NCBI GenBank assembly: GCA_030544165.1 | Contig: JAUNRP010000009.1 | Span: 2,591-18,204, forward strand | Direction: 5' to 3' | DNA: 15,614 nt | Source: a bacterium | GTDB lineage: Bacteria > Actinomycetota > Actinomycetes > Actinomycetales > Actinomycetaceae | Shown: positions 7,522-13,924 of the stretch, one piece after another | Position numbering within the stretch: position 1 is the stretch's first letter | How the letters are laid out: every line of letters begins with the position of its first letter | Translations under genes and position numbers: made by a program | Notes under the pieces: model-generated | What the model was told of the DNA's origin: nothing | Database searches by the model: none | What the model saw: only the letters and a program-made list of their open reading frames with translations

Positions 7522-8493
7522 GTGCGGTTGGATGAGAGTACCCTGCGGGTGCTCAGCACGCTCGCCCGTCATCCCGGCGCCTCACATCACCACCTCGCCC
7601 AACTGATCGGCGTGCCACCGAACGAGATCGAGGCTGCGCTCGCAACACTGACCGAGCGCGAGCTGATCCAGAAATCACACCACCACGCGGGCTGGCGGAC
7701 GGTTGGACCACAGGCCCTCCGGAAACTGTGGATCCGCGATCTGGACACCCGGCTTGCTGACATTCGCGTGGATGCCGAGCAATCACTCTCAGAACTAGTT
7801 CGCGTGCTCGAAGCACTCCGCCACGGGTCGGGCGATCCGGACGAGTTCGCCATTCTCACGATCGTTGGGGGTGACAACGTGACGGCCGCTCTGATGGACA
7901 TCACTTCTGAGACACAACATTCGGTGGAGACCATGCACCGGTCTCTTCCCAGTCCTGAGATGGTCGATGCCGCCAAGGCGGACGAGGCGAGGTATCTCAG
8001 TCCAGAAGTGGCCGCGCGCGTGATCTATCCAAGTACCGCTCGATCATCGCTCCACGTACAGCGCTATCTCGATTGGGTGAACGAGACGGGTCGCCCGACC
8101 GAAGCACGAACACTCGGCGCGGTTCCGTTTCAGATGCTCATGTTCGATCAGAGGACGCTGGTGGTCCAGGGCGAGAAAGTGGAGGGAAGTCCGGCGGTTC
8201 TGGTGGTGCGTGCGCCCTCACTCGTGGCGCTGGCCGCGCATACGTTCGATCACCTCTGGAAGAGCTCAACGCCCTGGGACACGAGGATGACCAGTGCCCA
8301 CATGCCACGTCTCGAGCTTCAGGTACTGGAGTTGATGATGCACGATCTCAAGGACAGCGCCATAGCAGCGGAGTTGGGGGTATCTACACGAACGGTGACA
8401 CGGGCTGTCAGCCACTTGATGTGGCGTGCAGGGGCACATTCTCGATTCGGGCTCGGTGCCGAGGCCGTGCGCCGTGGCTGGATATCGCTGTGA
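7522..8493 (+). CDS. transcriptional regulator with N-terminal winged HTH and C-terminal LuxR-like HTH
   Basis: A 323-aa protein with DNA-binding regions at both ends. Residues 1-65 resemble a TrmB/MarR-type winged helix (TLRVLSTLARHPGASHHHLAQLIG, then a second helix and a wing). The middle, about 175-255, has the pattern seen in actinobacterial TrmB/LuxR hybrid regulators: RYLDWVNETGRPTEAR, VPFQMLMFDQRTLVVQ, and VVRAPSLVALAAHTFDHLW. The last 60 residues (264-323) are a LuxR-type HTH (LELQVLELMMHDLKDSAIAAE, then GVSTRTVTRAVSHLM), ending in AVRRGWISL. No receiver domain or ATPase is present, so the signal it senses is unknown. The GTG start at 7522 has GAAGGGA at proper distance. Base composition is less G+C-rich than the core genes on either side, which suggests acquisition. 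The lipoprotein downstream on the same strand is a plausible target. Confidence 0.8.
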   Translation: MRLDESTLRVLSTLARHPGASHHHLAQLIGVPPNEIEAALATLTERELIQKSHHHAGWRTVGPQALRKLWIRDLDTRLADIRVDAEQSLSELVRVLEALRHGSGDPDEFAILTIVGGDNVTAALMDITSETQHSVETMHRSLPSPEMVDAAKADEARYLSPEVAARVIYPSTARSSLHVQRYLDWVNETGRPTEARTLGAVPFQMLMFDQRTLVVQGEKVEGSPAVLVVRAPSLVALAAHTFDHLWKSSTPWDTRMTSAHMPRLELQVLELMMHDLKDSAIAAELGVSTRTVTRAVSHLMWRAGAHSRFGLGAEAVRRGWISL

Positions 8494-8721
8494 GGGGATT
8501 GCACAGTTCCGCCTCCTGATCTCGTCACCCAATGGAGAGCCCGACCACTGGGCACCTGAGCTCCGCATCGCGACTCACTTCGCCCTCACGTCCGACACCC
8601 TCCGCTTCGGTATGCGAGTCCGACACGAGCCAAGTCTCGAACTGGACACCCACGGGGTAGTGCATGGGCGACACCGGTGGGAGAAGCTGTGACGAGAGGC
8701 GACAAACAAGGAGGTTTGGGC
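8494..8721 (+). other. 228-bp non-coding stretch upstream of the leader ORF
   Basis: No convincing gene, tRNA or strong terminator hairpin is visible. A short plus-strand reading frame crosses from within the regulator (8426-8692), but it lacks a ribosome binding site and any recognisable protein character. The stretch ends with the ribosome binding site AAGGAGGT. It presumably contains the promoter of the leader/lipoprotein pair, but I cannot assign -35/-10 hexamers with confidence. Confidence 0.5.
8708..8715 (+). promoter_or_regulatory. consensus ribosome binding site of the leader ORF
   Basis: AAGGAGGT is fully complementary to the anti-Shine-Dalgarno end of 16S rRNA and sits seven bases from the ATG at 8722 (measured from the final GG). 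It is the best such site in the window, stronger than those of the ribosomal protein genes, yet it serves a 22-codon frame. The lipoprotein start at 8787 has no comparable site. Confidence 0.8.
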
Positions 8722-8790
8722 ATGTCCATCCCATTCACCGGTTGGGTGAGGATCCTTGAACCATTCCAGTCCGATGGCGCCATGCCATGA
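8722..8790 (+). CDS. 22-residue leader peptide overlapping the lipoprotein start
   Basis: A small frame starting MSIPFTGWVRI and ending FQSDGAMP, directly behind the consensus ribosome binding site at 8708-8715. Its TGA stop overlaps the ATG of the lipoprotein gene as ATGA (8787-8790), so ribosomes ending here can restart on the lipoprotein. The peptide has no signal sequence, membrane helix, or run of one regulatory amino acid, so a classical attenuation leader is not obvious. Two readings are possible: a translated small protein, or a coupling device that loads ribosomes onto a start lacking its own site. Function is unknown; that it is translated is inferred from site strength and the overlap. 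Confidence 0.6.
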   Translation: MSIPFTGWVRILEPFQSDGAMP

Positions 8791-10022
8791 GGCGAGTTCC
8801 GGCCATTATGGCGCTCGCGGCCCTCGCCGTGGCGGGCTGCGAGAGCGCCGAGCCGTCCATCCCACACATCACACCCACGGCGATCGATCAAGGGACAACT
8901 GGTGAGTCCCTCCAGTCTCAGGCACCTTCCCCCACTCCAGAGACGCACGAGCCGTTCCCCGGGTACAACGACGCGTCCGGCGAAGGGAGGGTGCGGCTTG
9001 ATCGCGTGGAGAGGGTGGTAGACGCAGTCGAGATCTATCGCGGGGTAGTACCCGAGTGGGGATACCCCATCCCCGGATCGACGTACATCTCGCACATTGA
9101 TCCACACGACGCGGGCTATGTCTCCGTGACCCGCCTTTTCAGCGATGACGTGATCTTTGAGTACACAGTGCCGGACGACTCGCGATACGTCGGGACAGTG
9201 GTGTTCATCGGAGACAGTGCCTACATCAATCTCGTTCCCGATCTCTCCAAGATCGATTCTGCTGAGCCCACTGAGCTACTCCACATCAACTTGACATCCG
9301 GGGAAGTCACTCCAGTCGCTCCGCCCGAGGGATCAATTTGGAATCAGTGGCCAGACAAGTTACGAGGCGTTGACGGGCAGGCGGTCCTGATGTCCAACCG
9401 AGACGAGAACTGGACTCAGTGCGTGGTTGCCGTCCCCGGCGGGACGAGCGAGGCGCACGAGGTGCGGTGTTTTGAGGGTGAACGGTTTGCCTTCTCCACG
9501 GTGAGCACGCACGGAGTCTCGATCCTCGGATTCCCCGCTGATGAGGACATCCAGAGCTGCCGTAAACGATATTTTGTTCCGCTCGACGGATCCGAGCCCC
9601 GACTGATCGGAAACGACCAGTCATGCCGCCCCTACGATGGCCTCTCACTGGACGGCTGGGACATCTGGCTGCAGATCCCGGAGGACTATGCCGAGTTCCT
9701 CGCCGAAGGCGTGCTGTGGGCGAACGGACCGGACGGCGAGCGGTTTTCGCTCGGACCAGAAATGAACGGGTCCATGACTACGTGTGGGGAATACGTGTAC
9801 TGGAGGTACCCTTCCGTCTCGCGGGAGCACGGAGCGTTTGACGCGATCTACCGCTGGAGGCCTGGGGACAGTGAGATTGAGCTGGTCTACAGGACGCCTG
9901 ACACGTACAGGGGCTACGAGATCACATGTTCTGAGGGGCAGGTGGGGGTCCATCAGTTGACGGTTGAGGAGGATCCGGCTCAGGCTCTCTCAGTCATCCT
10001 CGAACTCCCCGAGGACGACTGA
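8787..10022 (+). CDS. predicted lipoprotein of unknown function
   Basis: A 411-aa protein with a short lipoprotein signal: MRRVPAIMALAALAVAGC, with lipobox VAGC and Cys18 as the likely lipidated residue. A low-complexity Ser/Thr/Pro linker follows (about 20-58). From about 65 onward the sequence alternates short beta-strand-like segments with acidic turns (YVSVTRLFSDDVIFEYT, AVLMSNRDENW, GVSILGFPADED). This recalls a beta-propeller, but I cannot assign a family. Six cysteines besides the lipobox occur as three pairs (212/228, 258/280, 333/381), a pattern suited to disulfides outside the membrane. Tryptophan and tyrosine are frequent in the last third. Composition is less G+C-rich than the flanking core genes. 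Translation probably depends on the 22-codon frame that overlaps its ATG. It faces dedA tail to tail, 45 bp away. Confidence 0.8.
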   Translation: MRRVPAIMALAALAVAGCESAEPSIPHITPTAIDQGTTGESLQSQAPSPTPETHEPFPGYNDASGEGRVRLDRVERVVDAVEIYRGVVPEWGYPIPGSTYISHIDPHDAGYVSVTRLFSDDVIFEYTVPDDSRYVGTVVFIGDSAYINLVPDLSKIDSAEPTELLHINLTSGEVTPVAPPEGSIWNQWPDKLRGVDGQAVLMSNRDENWTQCVVAVPGGTSEAHEVRCFEGERFAFSTVSTHGVSILGFPADEDIQSCRKRYFVPLDGSEPRLIGNDQSCRPYDGLSLDGWDIWLQIPEDYAEFLAEGVLWANGPDGERFSLGPEMNGSMTTCGEYVYWRYPSVSREHGAFDAIYRWRPGDSEIELVYRTPDTYRGYEITCSEGQVGVHQLTVEEDPAQALSVILELPEDD

Positions 10023-10067
10023 TCTCCGATAGCCGGCGGGGTGGCTGCCGACTCCCGGAACGGATGC

Positions 10068-10745
10068 CTACTTTCCACGCCCTTCATCCTGTCCATGGTC
10101 ATCAGGTGCCTCCTTCTTCGAGAGGCGACCCTCCCGCCACGCGGCCACGCGGTCGATCAGGATGCCCATCAGCACGCCGAGCGCCACTCCCACCACCACG
10201 GAGAGCAGCGGGCGGGAGCCCAGGTAGGCGCCGGCGGCCACGCCCAGGATCGTGGAGTAGACGGCCCACAGGATCGAGGCCACCACATCGATCTCGATGA
10301 ACCGCCTGCGCGGGAAGCCCATGGCACCGGCGGAGACGTTCACGGCCACGCGGCCGCCCGGGATGAACCTGCCGGCAATCAGCAGCGGTGCCGGGCGGCG
10401 GAAGATAGTGGCGTTCGCCTTGGCCACCAGCTCGGCTCCCCTCCCGGAGTTCAGGAAGGGGATCCTCGCCACCGGGATCTTCCGGCCGATCGTGAAGGCG
10501 ATCTGGTCACCGAGGAACGCCCCGAGGGCCGCCGCCGGGATGAGGAGCCAGAAGGGCGGCCCGCTGCCCGCCGCCGTGAGGGCGGCCACCGCGATCACGA
10601 TGGACTCGGAGGGAACGGGCGGGAAGAAGCCGTCGATCGTGGCGAGCAGGATGAGGATCGGGATGATCCAGGCGCTCCCCACGAGGGCGAGGATCATCGA
10701 ATCGAGTGCCTCCACCCACTGGAGGATCGACTGGAGCCAGCCCAC
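10068..10745 (-). CDS. DedA family membrane protein
   Basis: A 225-aa integral membrane protein of the DedA (SNARE-associated/VTT) family, members of which are linked to undecaprenyl-phosphate or phospholipid flipping and membrane homeostasis. Key features are DGFFPPVPSES (38-48) at the first re-entrant segment, GAFLGDQIAFTIGR (75-88), and the signature GRFIPGGRVAVNVSAGAMG (125-143). Hydrophobic helices follow at about 152-176 and 180-197, then a charged tail ending KKEAPDDHGQDEGRGK. The start is GTG at 10745, nine bases after the glmM stop (10755), with only a weak ribosome binding site, so it is probably cotranscribed with glmM. A carrier-lipid role would fit beside a peptidoglycan precursor gene, but that is inference. 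Confidence 0.88.
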   Translation of the reverse strand: MGWLQSILQWVEALDSMILALVGSAWIIPILILLATIDGFFPPVPSESIVIAVAALTAAGSGPPFWLLIPAAALGAFLGDQIAFTIGRKIPVARIPFLNSGRGAELVAKANATIFRRPAPLLIAGRFIPGGRVAVNVSAGAMGFPRRRFIEIDVVASILWAVYSTILGVAAGAYLGSRPLLSVVVGVALGVLMGILIDRVAAWREGRLSKKEAPDDHGQDEGRGK

Positions 10746-10754
10746 TCGTGCCGG

Positions 10755-12098
10755 CTACAGGGAGAGACGTTCGCGGACCACGTCCGCGAGGCGCTCGGCC
10801 ACACCGTCCGCCTCCTCATGGGTGGCGGCCTCCACCATGACGCGCACGATGGGGTCGGTTCCCGAGGGGGGCAGGTGGATCCGGCCGGTCTCCCCCAGCA
10901 GTTCCTCCGCTGCGGCGACGGCCTTGGCCACGCCCTCATCGGACTTCACGCGGGACTTGTCCACGCCCTTGACGTTCACCAGGGTCTGCGGGAGCCGCTT
11001 CACCACCTCCGCGAGTTCCTTGAGGCTCTTCCCGGAGCGCACCATGCAGGAGGCGATCAGGAGGGCGGTGAGAACGCCGTCACCGGTGGTGGCGTTGCGG
11101 GTATCGATGATGTGGCCGGACTGTTCTCCGCCGAGCGTGTAGCCACCCTCGAGCATGGCCTCCAGGACGTAGCGGTCCCCCACGGCGGTCTGGACGGTGG
11201 TGATGCCGTGCTCCTTCATGGCGAGCAGGAGGCCGAGGTTGCTCATGACCGTCACCACGAGCGTGTCGTCCACCAGCTCACCCCGCTCCTTGAGGTGGAT
11301 CGCGAGCATTCCCATGATCTGGTCACCGTCCACGAGCGTGCCCTCGGCGTCCACGGCGAGGCAGCGGTCGGCATCGCCGTCGAACGCCACACCGAACGCG
11401 GCGCCCGAGGCCTTGGTGATGGACTGGAGCTGCTCGGGGTGGGTGGAGCCGCAGTTCTCGTTGATGTTGGTGCCGTCCGGGGATGCGTTGATCACGATCA
11501 CGTCCGCACCCGCCTCGCGCAGCGCCTGCGGTCCCACCTTGGAGGCCGCGCCGTTGGCGCAGTCCACGGCGATCTTGAGGCCGCCCAGGTCCGCGCCCAC
11601 GGCGGCCAGCAGGTGGTCGATGTAGCGCCTGTCCCCGGAGGCGTCATCCTTGAGCATCCTCCCCACGTCCTCGCCCACGGGGCGCTCCCACTCGGTGCCC
11701 ACCAGGGCGGCGATCTCATCCTCGATCTCGTCGTCCAGCTTGTAGCCGCCCCGCGCGATGAACTTGATGCCGTTGTCCTGCATCGGGTTGTGCGAGGCGG
11801 AGATGACCACGCCCAGGTCCACATCGGCCGACTGCGTGAGGAAGGCGATCGCCGGGGTGGGCAGGACGCCCACCCGGATCACGTCCACGCCGGCCGAGGC
11901 GAGGCCCGCGGAAATCGCGGCGCTCAGGAACTCACCGGAGACCCGGGTGTCCCGGCCCACCACGGCGCGGGCGATGCTGGTGCCATCCCGCTGGCCGAGC
12001 GCCCGGGCGGCGGCCACGCCGAGGTCCAGGGCGAGTTCTGCGGTGATGTCACGGTTGGCGAGCCCCCGCACTCCGTCCGTGCCGAACATTCGGGACAT
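10755..12098 (-). CDS. glmM: phosphoglucosamine mutase
   Basis: A 447-aa enzyme interconverting glucosamine-6-phosphate and glucosamine-1-phosphate for UDP-GlcNAc, the step after GlmS. It begins MSRMFGTDGVRG. The phosphorylated serine is Ser102 in VVISASHNPMQDNGIKF. The metal loop DGDADR is at 240-245, the sugar-binding GGEQSGHI at 323-330 and the phosphate-binding PSGTDP at 411-416. The last motif is unusual: the family normally reads RPSGTEP, but Arg is replaced by Pro410 and Glu by Asp415; the following RVMVEA is intact. The ATG at 12098 has a strong ribosome binding site, AAGGAGT, five bases upstream. The terminator at 12143-12183 separates it from rpsI, so its promoter is probably in the 44 bp before the gene, where TACGAT (12137-12132, minus strand) is a weak -10 candidate. 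Confidence 0.96.
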   Translation of the reverse strand: MSRMFGTDGVRGLANRDITAELALDLGVAAARALGQRDGTSIARAVVGRDTRVSGEFLSAAISAGLASAGVDVIRVGVLPTPAIAFLTQSADVDLGVVISASHNPMQDNGIKFIARGGYKLDDEIEDEIAALVGTEWERPVGEDVGRMLKDDASGDRRYIDHLLAAVGADLGGLKIAVDCANGAASKVGPQALREAGADVIVINASPDGTNINENCGSTHPEQLQSITKASGAAFGVAFDGDADRCLAVDAEGTLVDGDQIMGMLAIHLKERGELVDDTLVVTVMSNLGLLLAMKEHGITTVQTAVGDRYVLEAMLEGGYTLGGEQSGHIIDTRNATTGDGVLTALLIASCMVRSGKSLKELAEVVKRLPQTLVNVKGVDKSRVKSDEGVAKAVAAAEELLGETGRIHLPPSGTDPIVRVMVEAATHEEADGVAERLADVVRERLSL

Positions 12099-12142
12099 GG
12101 TGACTCCTTGTGGCGTTCCGGTATGGATTAGATCGTAGACAC

Positions 12143-12183
12143 ACGCAACGCCCCGCCGTCGGCAGACGGGCGGGGCGTTGCGT
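12143..12183 (-). terminator. strong hairpin terminator after rpsI
   Basis: Arms acgcaacgccccgccgtc and gacgggcggggcgttgcgt pair over 18 bp with a single bulged G around a GGCA loop. The hairpin begins ten bases after the rpsI stop. No U-tract follows on the minus strand, so it is of the long-stem, U-poor type often seen in high-G+C actinobacteria. It separates rplM-rpsI from glmM-dedA. Confidence 0.85.
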
Positions 12184-12192
12184 ATCAGCGCA

Positions 12193-12681
12193 TCAGCGCT
12201 TGGAGTACTGCGGGGCCTTACGGGCCTTCTTGAGGCCGGCCTTCTTGCGCTCCACCGCACGGGCGTCACGGGTCAGGAAGCCTGCCTTCTTGAGGGTCTC
12301 GCGGTTGGACTCGCGATCGATCTCGTTCAGCGCACGGGAGATCCCCATCCGCAGGGCGCCGGCCTGGCCGGAGATGCCCCCGCCCTGGATGCGGGCGATC
12401 ACATCGAAGCGGTCCTCGAGGCCGAGGAGCACGAACGGGGAGTTCACGAGCTGCTGGTGCAGCTTGTTCGGGAAGTACTCCTCGATGGTGCGGCCGTTGA
12501 TGGTCCAGTTTCCGGTGCCGGGCACCAGGCGGACGCGGGCGATGGCCTCCTTGCGGCGGCCGGTGCCGCCGCCGGGGGCGGACAGCGACTGGCCGTGGGT
12601 GGCCTTCTCGGTCTCGGTCTCAGAGGTGTAGCTGGTGAGCTCCTCGCCCTCCAGTTCGATCTCAGGGGTGGTCTGTGCCAC
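12193..12681 (-). CDS. rpsI: 30S ribosomal protein S9
   Basis: A 162-aa S9, a head protein of the small subunit whose C-terminal tail reaches the P-site tRNA. The conserved core starts near residue 38 with GTGRRKEAIARVRLVPGTG. It continues through INGRTIEEYF, GGGISGQAGALRMGISRAL and DARAVERKKAGLKKARKAPQ, ending in the invariant SKR. The first 37 residues are an acidic, Thr/Glu-rich tail, which is common in actinobacterial S9 and makes it longer than the 130-aa E. coli protein. The start is GTG at 12681 with AAGGAGA just upstream (CTAAGGAGAACC). It follows rplM by 27 bp, the usual pair, and is followed by a strong terminator. Confidence 0.97.
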   Translation of the reverse strand: MAQTTPEIELEGEELTSYTSETETEKATHGQSLSAPGGGTGRRKEAIARVRLVPGTGNWTINGRTIEEYFPNKLHQQLVNSPFVLLGLEDRFDVIARIQGGGISGQAGALRMGISRALNEIDRESNRETLKKAGFLTRDARAVERKKAGLKKARKAPQYSKR

Positions 12682-12708
12682 GGTTCTCCTTAGTGTGGGG
12701 CGCGCAGG

Positions 12709-13155
12709 CTACTGCTGCGCCACCTGGGTGATCTCGAAGGTTTCCGGCTGCTGCGCCGCGTGCGGGTGCTCGGCGCCCGCGTACACCTTCAGCTTCTTGA
12801 GCTGGGTACGGCCAAGGGTGTTCTTGGGGAGCATCCCCGCGATGGCCTTCTCCACCAGACGCTCGGGGCGCTTGGCGATCATGTCCGCGGTGTTGACCGC
12901 GCGGAGACCGCCCGGGAAACCCGAGTGACGGTAGTGCATCTTCTTCTCCGCCTTGTCACCCGTGAGGGCGATCTTGTCCGCGTTGATGATGATGACGAAG
13001 TCACCGGTGTCAACGTGGGGGGCAAAGGTCGGCTTGTGCTTCCCACGGAGCAGGGTGGCAGCCTGGGATGCCAGGCGGCCGAGGACAACATCAGCGGCGT
13101 CGATGACGTACCACTTCTTCTCGATGTCGCCCGGCTTGGGTGTGAACGTACGCAA
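12709..13155 (-). CDS. rplM: 50S ribosomal protein L13
   Basis: L13 is an early-assembly protein of the large subunit. The sequence RTFTPKPGDIEKKWYVIDA, VVLGRLASQAATLLRGKHKP, GDFVIIINADKIALTGDK, HSGFPGGL and GMLPKNTLGR is diagnostic, ending AEHPHAAQQPETFEI. I choose a TTG start at 13155, giving 148 aa. It puts the initiator immediately before RTFTPKPGD, where other L13 proteins begin, and has AGAAGG eight bases upstream. An in-frame ATG at 13191 would add 12 residues (MRRITTVEKALN), but it lacks a well-spaced ribosome binding site and lies in a hairpin loop. It heads the rplM-rpsI operon behind a clear promoter and long leader. Confidence 0.95.
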   Translation of the reverse strand: MRTFTPKPGDIEKKWYVIDAADVVLGRLASQAATLLRGKHKPTFAPHVDTGDFVIIINADKIALTGDKAEKKMHYRHSGFPGGLRAVNTADMIAKRPERLVEKAIAGMLPKNTLGRTQLKKLKVYAGAEHPHAAQQPETFEITQVAQQ

Positions 13156-13279
13156 GTTGAGTGCCTTCTCTACGGTGGTGATCCGGCGCATGGCTTTTCG
13201 CCGGTTCTTCCTTGACAATGTGGCTGCGAGGCCTGCCCGGCGAGTGGGAACGAGCACCTGGGCATGCGAAAACGCAACG
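13156..13279 (-). promoter_or_regulatory. 5' leader of rplM-rpsI mRNA, possible L13 autoregulatory site
   Basis: From the predicted transcription start near 13279 to the TTG start there are about 124 untranslated nucleotides, in contrast to the leaderless genes nearby. A perfect 6-bp stem CCGGCG/CGCCGG (13204-13199 with 13188-13183) has a 10-nt loop containing the alternative ATG. Further upstream TGCCC and GGGCA can pair around a smaller GTG/CAC stem. L13 controls its own operon through the mRNA leader in E. coli, so a similar role is plausible; this leader is not shown to match a known L13 leader. Confidence 0.45.
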
Positions 13280-13285
13280 CGCCCA

Positions 13286-13314
13286 AGACTACCGGCGCCC
13301 TTTCGGCCGGTCAA
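13286..13314 (-). promoter_or_regulatory. rplM-rpsI promoter, -35 and -10
   Basis: On the minus strand TTGACC (13314-13309) and TAGTCT (13291-13286) are separated by exactly 17 bp, a near-consensus arrangement for the housekeeping sigma factor (TTGACN-17-TANNNT). It is the only promoter in the window with both hexamers well formed, as expected for a ribosomal protein operon. Confidence 0.75.
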
Positions 13315-13346
13315 AGCCGCAAAGCCGACTGTGAGTGACATCGCAG

Positions 13347-13355
13347 TGGCAGAAT
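13347..13355 (+). promoter_or_regulatory. extended -10 element of the DUF5709 gene (leaderless)
   Basis: TGGCAGAAT ends six bases before the ATG at 13362, so predicted transcription starts on the A of the start codon. The surrounding agtggcagaatcg (13345-13357) is identical over 13 bp to the element before coaA. No ribosome binding site is present, consistent with leaderless translation. Confidence 0.6.
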
Positions 13356-13361
13356 CGTGCC

Positions 13362-13850
13362 ATGACCACCGACGACTCCTTCCTCGATGACCACACCTTC
13401 CTCGGCGACGGGCAGCCCGACACCCTCGACCAGCGCCTGGCCCGCGAACTCCCCGACGAGGGAAATGGTGACGTGCCGTTCCAGAGGCAACCGGACGCCG
13501 TCGGGGAGCTGGTGGCCGAACCCCACGAGGGTGAGGACGAGGACGAACTGGAGGAGCAGGACGTCCTGGCCCAGGAGGCCGGCCCCGCGCGGCAGGACGC
13601 GCCCGCCGAGCAGGCCGCCATGCACGTGATGGACCTCGAGGCGCGCGAGGAGCCGGAGGAGGACTTCTCCGCCTTCGTCTCGGACGCCGATGAGGACGAG
13701 GACGAGGAGGACGAGGACTCCGAGGAGGACCTCGACGAGACCGAGGACGAGGACGATCGCGAGCGCATCAGCCGCGATGACACCGCGGACGAGTTCGTCT
13801 ACGACTCCGAGTGGGACGACGACCGGGTCTCCCCCGACGACGAGACCTGA
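13362..13850 (+). CDS. DUF5709 family acidic protein
   Basis: A 162-aa highly acidic protein of unknown function. The N-terminal part matches what I recall of the actinobacterial DUF5709 family: DTLDQRLARELPDEG (20-34), a GELVAEPHEGEDEDELEEQD segment (48-67, family form GRLVAPDEGAHEDTEKD) and PAEQAAMHVMD (81-91). The second half is an unusual Asp/Glu run, densest at 108-133, followed by a few Tyr/Trp-containing acidic turns and the end VSPDDET. There is no signal peptide or membrane helix, so it should be cytosolic and largely disordered. The ATG at 13362 is chosen because the -10 element fits leaderless initiation there; an in-frame start at 13335 would lie upstream of the promoter. It is divergent from rplM and converges on truA. 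Confidence 0.8.
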   Translation: MTTDDSFLDDHTFLGDGQPDTLDQRLARELPDEGNGDVPFQRQPDAVGELVAEPHEGEDEDELEEQDVLAQEAGPARQDAPAEQAAMHVMDLEAREEPEEDFSAFVSDADEDEDEEDEDSEEDLDETEDEDDRERISRDDTADEFVYDSEWDDDRVSPDDET

Positions 13851-13891
13851 GTTCCGCCGTCGCCCCAAGTGGGGCCTGGGCTACTCTCCGC

Positions 13892-13920
13892 GATGACGGC
13901 GGGTGAGTTCCGCCGTCGTC
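13892..13920 (+). terminator. hairpin terminator between the convergent DUF5709 gene and truA
   Basis: gatgacggcgg (13892-13902) pairs with ccgccgtcgtc (13910-13920) over 11 bp including one G-U pair, with loop gtgagtt, followed by a C-rich stretch with few T. It lies between the stops at 13850 and 13925 and could act in both directions. A smaller hairpin, gcccc-aagt-ggggc (13862-13875), comes before it. The arms also have alternative partners at 13854-13861 and 13936-13945. Confidence 0.6.
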
Positions 13921-13924
13921 CCCC

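Noticed and set aside
7490..7606. 38-codon frame starting ATGGCTGAG that overlaps the regulator start
   Set aside because: It has no ribosome binding site or nearby -10 element, and the GAAGGGA site is correctly spaced for GTG 7522 instead. It could only be a leader if translation data supported it.
8426..8692. 88-codon plus-strand frame between regulator and leader ORF
   Set aside because: It starts inside the regulator's HTH in another frame, has no ribosome binding site and shows no protein-like pattern or family resemblance.
10023..10067. Possible terminator between the lipoprotein gene and dedA
   Set aside because: Only a four-base CGGC/GCCG pairing is visible with no T-run, too weak to call.
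10041..12131. 696-codon plus-strand frame rich in His, Gly and Asp
   Set aside because: It is the antisense of dedA and glmM, with no domain or start signal; His/Asp richness follows from G+C-biased third positions on the other strand.
12709..13191. ATG start at 13191 for rplM
   Set aside because: It would add 12 residues not typical of L13, its nearest purine-rich site is about 15 nt away and the ATG lies in a hairpin loop; TTG 13155 fits the family start and has AGAAGG at good spacing.
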